Source: Planctomycetota bacterium (GTDB lineage: Bacteria; Planctomycetota; UBA11346). Taken from it: 39,654 nt of DNA. The stretch lies in the NCBI GenBank assembly GCA_013696105.1, contig JACCZE010000080.1, forward strand, positions 1-39,654, written 5' to 3'. Of the stretch, positions 33,725 to 39,654 are shown in pieces. The notes beneath the pieces are model-generated. The model made no database searches, was not told where the DNA came from, and saw nothing but the letters and a program-made list of their open reading frames with translations. How positions within the stretch are numbered: the first letter of the stretch is position 1; the number at the start of each line of letters is the position of its first letter. The position numbers were made by a program, and so were the translations under genes.

Positions 33725-35158
33725 TCAGGACCTCGGCAATCCGAAGTCGAAATAGGCTGCGGCGTTCCGGTAGCAGATGTCCGCCACCATCTCGCCGACC
33801 ATGGCCACGTCGTCGGGCAGCTGGCCGTCTGCCATCTCGCGACCGAGCATGCCGCAGAGGATACGGCGGAAGTACTCGTGACGGGTGTAGCTGAGGAATG
33901 AGCGGGAGTCGGTGAGCATGCCGACGAATCGGCTGAGCAGGCCCATATTCGACAGCGCGTCGATCTGTCGCTCCATTCCGTCCTTCTGGTCGAGGAACCA
34001 CCAGCCGCTGCCGAACTGCAGCTTCCCGGGAACGGTGCCGTCCTGGAAGTTCCCGAGCATGGTGGCGAGCACCTCGTTGTCCCGAGGGTTGAGGTTGTAG
34101 AGGATGGTGCGAGCCAGCCGATCGGCGGAGTCGAGGCGATCGAGCAGGCGCGACAGCGGCGCTGCGTAATTGGCGTCGCCGATCGAATCGAACCCCTGAT
34201 CCGGACCCAGTGCCCGTCCCTGCCGGGTGTTGTTGTTGCGCATCGCACCGATGTGGTACTGCTGCACCCAACCCTTCGCGTGGTCCATCACCGCCCATTC
34301 ATAGAGCATCGCCGACTTGAAACGCCGGGATTCCAACTCGTTTGGTGCCTTTCCCGATCTGACGGCCGCGAAGATCGCATCGATATCCGCATCCGAGTAC
34401 GGTTCGGCATACACCGTGTCGAGGCCGTGATCCGACAGACGACAGCCGAGCGCATGGAAATAGTCATGCCGCTTGGCGAGCGCATCGCGGTACTGCTGCA
34501 TCGTCGCGATCGCGGTATCCGAGGCTTCCTCGAGACGTGCGATCCACGCATTGAACGTGGCGGGATCATCGATCGCCATGCCCTTGTCCGGGCGCCAGGT
34601 GGGACGGACCTGGACGGCGAAGGAGGCATCCTGGGCGATCGCGCGGTGGTGGTCGAGCGAGTCCACCGGGTCGTCGGTCGTGCAGACGACGGCGACCTGC
34701 ATCTGACGCATGATCCCGCGAGCGGTGAAGGCGCTTTCGGCGAGCCGTTCGTTGCAGGCATCCCAGATACCGCGCGCGGTGTCGGGCCCGAGCAGGCGGT
34801 CGGAGATGCCGAATGGCCGCTTGAGCTCGAGATGCGTCCAATGGTAGAGCGGATTCCTCAGGCACTTCGGCACGGTCTCGGCCCAGCGCTGGAACTTCTC
34901 CCAGTCGCTGGCGTCTCCGGTGATGAACCGCTCGGGAATGCCATTGGTGCGCATGGCCCGCCATTTGTAGTGGTCCCCGGCGAGCCAGATGGCCGACAGG
35001 TTGGCGAAACGCCGATCGGTGGCGATGTCCTGCGGCGACAAATGGCAGTGGTAGTCGACGATCGGCTGATCCTTGGCGAAGCCATGGTACAGTTCGACTG
35101 CGCGCGGCGTCGACAGCAGGAAATCCTCGGTGATGAAGGCGTCTGGGCGTCGTTCCAT
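33725..35158 (-). CDS. uxaC: glucuronate isomerase (uronate isomerase)
   Basis: It converts D-glucuronate to D-fructuronate and D-galacturonate to D-tagaturonate, the first step of the hexuronate pathway. The 477-residue protein of the amidohydrolase superfamily shows [19 protein letters not shown] (about 33-51, metal-binding HxH), [70 protein letters not shown] (about 301-333), and [20 protein letters not shown] near the C-terminus, all hallmarks of UxaC. Length is typical. GGGGGA precedes the ATG. No other hexuronate genes are adjacent, so it may serve uronates released by the heparinase-type lyases at the far left; this link is inference. It is divergent from the GT39 gene and convergent with the PepSY gene. 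Confidence 0.96.
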   Translation of the reverse strand: MERRPDAFITEDFLLSTPRAVELYHGFAKDQPIVDYHCHLSPQDIATDRRFANLSAIWLAGDHYKWRAMRTNGIPERFITGDASDWEKFQRWAETVPKCLRNPLYHWTHLELKRPFGISDRLLGPDTARGIWDACNERLAESAFTARGIMRQMQVAVVCTTDDPVDSLDHHRAIAQDASFAVQVRPTWRPDKGMAIDDPATFNAWIARLEEASDTAIATMQQYRDALAKRHDYFHALGCRLSDHGLDTVYAEPYSDADIDAIFAAVRSGKAPNELESRRFKSAMLYEWAVMDHAKGWVQQYHIGAMRNNNTRQGRALGPDQGFDSIGDANYAAPLSRLLDRLDSADRLARTILYNLNPRDNEVLATMLGNFQDGTVPGKLQFGSGWWFLDQKDGMERQIDALSNMGLLSRFVGMLTDSRSFLSYTRHEYFRRILCGMLGREMADGQLPDDVAMVGEMVADICYRNAAAYFDFGLPRS

Positions 35159-35304
35159 GGATGTCCCCGCTGCACACGGTCAGCTGCAGCCGCTGGGACA
35201 CAAGCGGAGCCCTTTCAGAGGGCGTGGCTACGGGTGCTTTGGTTCTTTATCCGCTCACACCAGAGGTAGTTTGTGCGGCCGCTCGGAGCGAGTCCGGGAC
35301 GCCT
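35159..35304. promoter_or_regulatory. divergent region between uxaC and the GT39 gene
   Basis: If the GT39 gene starts at 35305, a 146-bp spacer holds promoters for both genes. It has GCCCT-TTCAG-AGGGC (about 35208-35222), a small hairpin, and an AT-richer TTTGGTTCTTTATCC stretch. No clear -35/-10 pair was seen. Confidence 0.35.
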
Positions 35305-37209
35305 ATGCTCGAATCGCTCCACGACACCTCCATCCAACGGACCGCGACCCCGGCATCCCGACCGGTGGTCGCAGCGTCGGAAGCTGAAGCTCCAGGGCCG
35401 GTCGCCCGCAGGCTACCGCATGCCGAGTGGAGGCCGCTGCGGACATCGCACCTGACTCTCGCGGCGGGGTTGTGGTTGCTGGTGACGATCGCCGCCCTCG
35501 CTTCGCGACCGCTGCTACCGGTGGACGAGACCCGGTATCTCGCGGTCGCGTGGGAGATGTGGAGCAGCGGAGACGCCCTGGTGCCGCGTCTCAATGGAGA
35601 GCCCTACGCGCACAAGGGCCCGCTCCTGTTCTGGCTGATCAACGCTGGATGGTTGCTGGTCGGGGTGAACGAATGGACGGCGCGATTGACCGCCCCGCTA
35701 TTCGGCCTTGCCAGCGTGCTGATGACGGCACGCCTCGCACGTCAACTGTGGCCGGACCTGCCGCACGTGCGCGCTGCGGCGCCGCTGATCCTCGCGGGTG
35801 GCGGATTCTGGATCGTCTTTTCGAGCTTGACGTATTTCGATTCCCTCGTGACGTGCTTCACGCTGGTCGGCCTGTCTGGGATTCTCGAGATCGGCCGTGG
35901 CAGACTGCTCCGTGGCGGCCTGATGGCGACCATCGCCATGGCGTGCGGTCTGCTGACCAAAGGGCCGGTCCTGCTCGTTCACCTCGCACCGGTCGCGATC
36001 TGCGCGCCGCTCCTCTGCGGAGCGTTTTGGGGTGCGCCCATCGATGGTCGCGCACGCTCTCGTGGAGCTTGGTATGCGACGATCCTCGTCAGCCTGGTGG
36101 CCGGGGCGCTGATCGCGCTGGCGTGGGCACTGCCAGCTGCGGCCGCTGGCGGTGAGGATTTCGCACGCTCCATCCTCTTCGGTCAATCCGCCGACCGGGT
36201 GGTGAACTCCTTCGCCCACCCCCGTCCGGTGTGGTGGTACCTGGTGATCATCCCTCCCTTGCTGTTTCCATGGGTGTGTTGGCCCGCGCTCATGCGCGCT
36301 GCAGGCGCGTGCATCCGATCCGCGGTACGACCGGCCAGCGCAGCTGCTGTGAACGGCGCAGCAGCTGCCGACAGCGGACCCGCGACCGTCCTCGCCGAGC
36401 CGGGAACGCGTCTGTGCGTGATCTGGGTGGGCGGCGTGGTCGCGGCCTTGAGCCTGGTGAGCGGCAAGCTCCCCCATTACCTGATGCCGACCCTGCCCGC
36501 ATTCGCATTGCTGATCGCTCGCATCATCCCTCTCTGCGAGGCTCGCGGCGGACGCTACGACCGTGTCCCTGCCGCGATGCTGATCCTGATCGCCGGTATC
36601 GCAGCGACCGCTCTCGGCATCGCCGGGTCGGCCAAGGCACCGGAATGGCTCCTGCGCGCCGCCCTTCCCGGAGGCCTGGTCCTGATCATCGCGTCGATAA
36701 CCCTGCTCTGGGTACGCACACGCGCGACCATGAGCTGGGTGCTGTCCACCACGGCGATCGTGTCGCTGATGGTCGCGGCGCTGCACCTCGCCATCGCGCC
36801 GGCGCTGCGCGACGGGTACGATCTGAGTCCGGTCGCCGAACGGATCTCGCGGTTCCAGCAGTCGGGCGTGCATGTCGGCCACCTCGGCCGCTACCATGGC
36901 GAATACACCTTCCGTGGCCGACTGCAGCCGCTCGAGATCATCGAGCCATACCAGCTCGACGCGTGGGCGATCGCGCATCCCCGCGGGGTGATCGTCGGTT
37001 CCTATTCCGGTCATCCATGGCAGGACATGGCATGGCCCGAGTATCGACGCAGCTTCCGCGGAAAGAGCACCGTCGCGTTGTGGAGCGCCGACGAGGAACG
37101 CTACCGAGCGCTGCGGCAGCCCGACAGAGGGCCAGAGCCGACCCCACGGGAATATCGTGACCTCCGACGAACCGTCCTCTCCGGGTCGGGCGATGCCAAC
37201 AGTCGTTGA
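35305..37209 (+). CDS. GT39/ArnT-like membrane glycosyltransferase
   Basis: The protein (634 residues from ATG 35305; the track begins at 35161, adding 48 residues that look non-coding) has the GT-C fold. After the first membrane helix comes PVDETRYLAVAWEMWSSGDALVPRLNGEPYAHKGPLLFWLINAGW, the first outer loop with the acidic pair that binds the polyprenyl-phosphate sugar donor. About 11-12 membrane helices follow, including SGKLPHYLMPTLPAFALLI, another conserved GT39/ArnT marker, and a soluble C-terminal domain. It would transfer a sugar from polyprenyl phosphate to lipid A, protein or another envelope acceptor; the acceptor is unknown. Its end overlaps the next gene by 17 bp, implying one operon. 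Confidence 0.88.
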   Translation: MLESLHDTSIQRTATPASRPVVAASEAEAPGPVARRLPHAEWRPLRTSHLTLAAGLWLLVTIAALASRPLLPVDETRYLAVAWEMWSSGDALVPRLNGEPYAHKGPLLFWLINAGWLLVGVNEWTARLTAPLFGLASVLMTARLARQLWPDLPHVRAAAPLILAGGGFWIVFSSLTYFDSLVTCFTLVGLSGILEIGRGRLLRGGLMATIAMACGLLTKGPVLLVHLAPVAICAPLLCGAFWGAPIDGRARSRGAWYATILVSLVAGALIALAWALPAAAAGGEDFARSILFGQSADRVVNSFAHPRPVWWYLVIIPPLLFPWVCWPALMRAAGACIRSAVRPASAAAVNGAAAADSGPATVLAEPGTRLCVIWVGGVVAALSLVSGKLPHYLMPTLPAFALLIARIIPLCEARGGRYDRVPAAMLILIAGIAATALGIAGSAKAPEWLLRAALPGGLVLIIASITLLWVRTRATMSWVLSTTAIVSLMVAALHLAIAPALRDGYDLSPVAERISRFQQSGVHVGHLGRYHGEYTFRGRLQPLEIIEPYQLDAWAIAHPRGVIVGSYSGHPWQDMAWPEYRRSFRGKSTVALWSADEERYRALRQPDRGPEPTPREYRDLRRTVLSGSGDANSR

Positions 37210-39654
37210 GCCGGTTCTCGAGATCGAGGGAACCCCGGCGAGTCGCCTGCGCGAACACGCTCCGCTGATCGTTCTCGCCGCGATCTTCGCCATCGCTGCC
37301 GTGGTGGCGCATCCCTACGACGAGGCGTGGAGCCACCTCCTGCGTTTTTGGAAGGGCCTCCCCCGACCCATCGCCGATGAAGGCGTGTCCGCCATCCGCT
37401 CGCTCGGCAAGGGCGAGGTCGCCGTCGTCTTGGCCCTGGCCTTCGGTGCCCTGGGGCGACGTCGCGAGGCGTGGCGCATACTGTGCGCCCTTCTGATCGT
37501 CGGCGTGGTGGTGACGCTGATGAAGCACGGCTTCGCACGCATCCGGCCCTCGGGCGGAGCGACGTATTCGTTTCCCAGCGGGGATTCCGCCACGGTCGCT
37601 GCGGTCTTCTCCACCCTGATGGTGCGGTCGTGGCGATTCGCTCCGCTGTATGCGCTGCCGATCCTGGCCGTCGCATTCGGACGCGTGCACGAGGGATACC
37701 ATTATCCTGCCGACGTCTGCGCCGGGATCTCGCTCGGCATCCTCGCGAGCATCGCAGCGAGCTGGGCGCCCAGGCCGCGCTGGGGCTGGATGAATACGCG
37801 CGGATGGCTGATGCTGCTCATCGCGTTCCTGGGCGTGGTGTGGGCGACCCAGGAATGGACCGAGAGGAACCATCCCTTCGCGCGCCCCGATGTGCGGATG
37901 TTCGTGCTGGTGTTCGGGCCCGTGCTCGCGTGGCGGATCGCGCTGAAGCACCTGCGCATCGGCTGGTGGCGGAACTCCAGCAGATGGAACCTCCCCGCCT
38001 GGGCCGCTCCCGCGCTGCTGACCGTGGCGATACTGGTGCTATCGCTGTGGTTCAGCGGACGATCGACGCTGTGGGATCGGGACGAGCCGCGCTTCGCGCG
38101 CGCGACCGTCGAGATGGTCGCCAGCGGCGATTACCTCGTGCCGAGCTTCAATGGCGAGCCGCGCCTGCACAAACCGGTGCTCTCGTACTGGCTGATGTCG
38201 GTTCCTGTCCGCTTGTTCGGCTCGCAGGAGTGGTCGGTACGTCTGCCCGCGGTGCTCGGTTCGATCGCGACCTGCTGGCTGCTGTGGTGGACCGCGCGCA
38301 CGTTCCTCGGTTCCCGAGCGGGACATTGGCCGATCGCCATCTTCGCCACCTGTCCGCTCGTGATGGTCTGTGGAACCGCCGCGACCACCGACGCGGTGCT
38401 GGTCGCGTTCATCACCGCGGCGATGGCGCTGTTCGCCGCGCGCCTGGTCACGTCGCAGCCGGAAGAGGCCGTACGTCCGCACTGGGGCACGACCCTCCTC
38501 ATGGGGACGGCGATCGGGTGCGCGCTCCTGGTGAAAGGACCGCTGGGCCTGGTCGTACCCGCCCTGGCGTTCGCGATGACCGCGTTGCTTCTGCGTGGAT
38601 CCCGGACGTTCTCTGGCGCCTTCTGGTGGCATGTCGGCGGAGCGTGCCTGATCGCGCTCGCGCTGTTCTTCGCCTGGGCCATCCCAGCGAACGATGCGAC
38701 GCACGGGCAGTTCCTCAGGGAAGGATTCGGCAAGCACGTCGTCGGCCGCATGGGCACCAGCTTCGAGAGCCATGGCGGCGGATTCTGGTACTACGCACCG
38801 GTGGTGCTCGCGACCTTCTTCCCGTGGATCATGCTGCTGCCGGCAGCGGTGTCATCCCAGCTCGCGAAGCGCCAGGGTCCCCTGCTGCGCGCGTATCTGT
38901 TCGCCTGGCTGATCCCGTCCTTCGTGGTGATGAGCGCGGTGGCGACCAAGCTGCCGCACTACATCCTGCCGATCTTTCCCGCATTGGCCTTGGCGACGGC
39001 CGCCCTGGTGATGCTGCCGCGGTGCGAGCTGAGCGCGCGCGACCGTCGATGGCTCGCGGTCGGCCGATGGCTGGCGGGAATCGTCGGCGTCGCCCTGGTG
39101 ATCGCCCTCATCGCCGCTCCATGGGCACACCTGCTCAAAGCGCTCGAGCTGCCACCACGCCTGGCCAAGAACGTCGCGCGCGTGCCGCAGATTCCCGGAT
39201 TGCTCGCACCTGCGCTGTCGCTCGCATTGATCATCGGCGTGATGATCCATGCGGCGTGGCGCTATCAGGGAACCCTCCGGCTGCGGGGAGCCTCGGCGAT
39301 CCTGGCCTCGGGCATGACGGTGTGGGCGATCGTGGTCGGCTGGCAGGCGCTGCCGGTCGTCGAGCGGCTCAAGCTCTCGAAACCCCTGGCTCAGCAGATC
39401 CGCGAACACTCCGCCGCAGACGTTCCGATCGTGGTGTCGGGGTACGACGAGGCGAGCTTCCACTTCTACATGGACCGTGGACCCATCCCGCGTCTCGGCT
39501 CGACGTTCGAGGAATGGGCCGCAGCGCCAGGCCGGAGCATCCTGGTGACCACCGACGAGCATCTGCGTTCGCAGCCCGCGCTCGCGCAGGCGCACGTGGC
39601 GGTGATCGCCCGCGTCGAAGGCGTCAACATCGCCAACGGGGCGCTGCTGCGCCT
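37193..39654 (+). CDS. PAP2 phosphatase-GT39 glycosyltransferase fusion, 3' end beyond the window
   Basis: This frame is open from ATG 37193 to the window edge (820 codons) and is missing from the ORF track, which lists only antisense shadows here. Residues about 20-190 are a PAP2 phosphatase domain: MKHGFARIRPS (K.{6}RP motif), YSFPSGDSATVAAVFSTL (where PSGH is usual), and GRVHEGYHYPADVCAGISLG (third motif with the nucleophile His and Asp). From about 265 on it is GT39/ArnT-like: LWDRDEPRFARATVEMVASGDYLVPSFNGEPRLHKPVLSYWLM, then ATKLPHYILPIFPALALA. A soluble C-terminal part begins near SGYDEASFHFYMD and is cut by the edge. A PAP2 unit could remove phosphate from undecaprenyl pyrophosphate or lipid A before or after glycosylation. 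It overlaps the upstream GT39 gene by 17 bp. Confidence 0.88.
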   Translation, partial: MPTVVEPVLEIEGTPASRLREHAPLIVLAAIFAIAAVVAHPYDEAWSHLLRFWKGLPRPIADEGVSAIRSLGKGEVAVVLALAFGALGRRREAWRILCALLIVGVVVTLMKHGFARIRPSGGATYSFPSGDSATVAAVFSTLMVRSWRFAPLYALPILAVAFGRVHEGYHYPADVCAGISLGILASIAASWAPRPRWGWMNTRGWLMLLIAFLGVVWATQEWTERNHPFARPDVRMFVLVFGPVLAWRIALKHLRIGWWRNSSRWNLPAWAAPALLTVAILVLSLWFSGRSTLWDRDEPRFARATVEMVASGDYLVPSFNGEPRLHKPVLSYWLMSVPVRLFGSQEWSVRLPAVLGSIATCWLLWWTARTFLGSRAGHWPIAIFATCPLVMVCGTAATTDAVLVAFITAAMALFAARLVTSQPEEAVRPHWGTTLLMGTAIGCALLVKGPLGLVVPALAFAMTALLLRGSRTFSGAFWWHVGGACLIALALFFAWAIPANDATHGQFLREGFGKHVVGRMGTSFESHGGGFWYYAPVVLATFFPWIMLLPAAVSSQLAKRQGPLLRAYLFAWLIPSFVVMSAVATKLPHYILPIFPALALATAALVMLPRCELSARDRRWLAVGRWLAGIVGVALVIALIAAPWAHLLKALELPPRLAKNVARVPQIPGLLAPALSLALIIGVMIHAAWRYQGTLRLRGASAILASGMTVWAIVVGWQALPVVERLKLSKPLAQQIREHSAADVPIVVSGYDEASFHFYMDRGPIPRLGSTFEEWAAAPGRSILVTTDEHLRSQPALAQAHVAVIARVEGVNIANGALLR

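Noticed and set aside
33718-33727. TGAGCGCTCA palindrome joining the stops of the PepSY gene and uxaC
   Set aside because: Arises from two facing TGA stops 4 bp apart around GCGC; too short to act as a terminator.
35698-37293. 531-aa minus-strand ORF
   Set aside because: Antisense to the GT39 gene; the plus strand has the conserved donor-binding loop and membrane helices.

Overview
The window is high-GC (roughly two-thirds G+C by eye) bacterial chromosome, densely packed on both strands. No rRNA, tRNA, CRISPR array, transposase or phage gene was seen. Several features suggest a planctomycete or a close relative (PVC group): a MoxR / DUF58 / BatA-type / giant VWA operon, a large vWA protein carrying a PA14 domain, a putative ABC-exporter membrane family, an ECF sigma factor coupled to a FecR-like membrane protein, and heparinase II/III-type lyases. 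This placement is inference from gene content; no marker gene was compared.

Layout. (1) 1-7344: a carbohydrate locus built around a divergent promoter region (3666-3814). Leftward run a heparinase II/III-like lyase, a sugar isomerase/epimerase and a D-2-hydroxyacid dehydrogenase that runs off the left edge. Rightward run a Gfo/Idh/MocA oxidoreductase and a second, different heparinase II/III-like lyase. Neither lyase shows a signal peptide, so intracellular processing of imported uronate-containing oligosaccharides is a plausible role. (2) 7352-13029: an ABC-exporter-like membrane protein, a secreted protein with an internal duplication, and cysteinyl-tRNA synthetase with a duplicated C-terminal module. 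(3) 13086-17190, leftward: an acyl-CoA desaturase and the sulfate-activation pair cysD-cysN, the latter fused to a degenerate APS-kinase-like domain. (4) 17314-17469: a 156-bp hairpin-rich element with perfect 19-bp terminal inverted repeats, resembling a MITE. (5) 17488-22984: a secreted hypothetical protein, purine nucleoside phosphorylase, M17 leucyl aminopeptidase, a zinc-independent MDR dehydrogenase (leftward) and a membrane-anchored endonuclease/exonuclease/phosphatase protein. (6) 23138-32555: a leftward sigma factor / FecR-like pair facing a rightward MoxR / DUF58 / BatA-like / VWA-PA14 operon. (7) 32770-39654: a two-domain PepSY-like secreted protein, glucuronate isomerase (uxaC, leftward), a GT39 glycosyltransferase, and a PAP2-GT39 fusion that runs off the right edge.

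Themes. Uronate metabolism appears at both ends (heparinase-like lyases, and uxaC). Sulfate activation and two ArnT-like glycosyltransferases point to envelope or polysaccharide modification.

The most unusual structure outside genes is a family of 35-bp intergenic arrays, each five 7-bp units with a GTCxxxx-type consensus. They occur three times, each between two co-directional genes, and resemble the heptameric STRR repeats known from cyanobacteria. Other unusual points are the MITE-like element, the degenerate kinase domain of CysN, the CysS duplication, an Asn-to-Asp change at the base-recognition site of PNP, and a PAP2-GT39 fusion whose PSGH motif reads PSGD.
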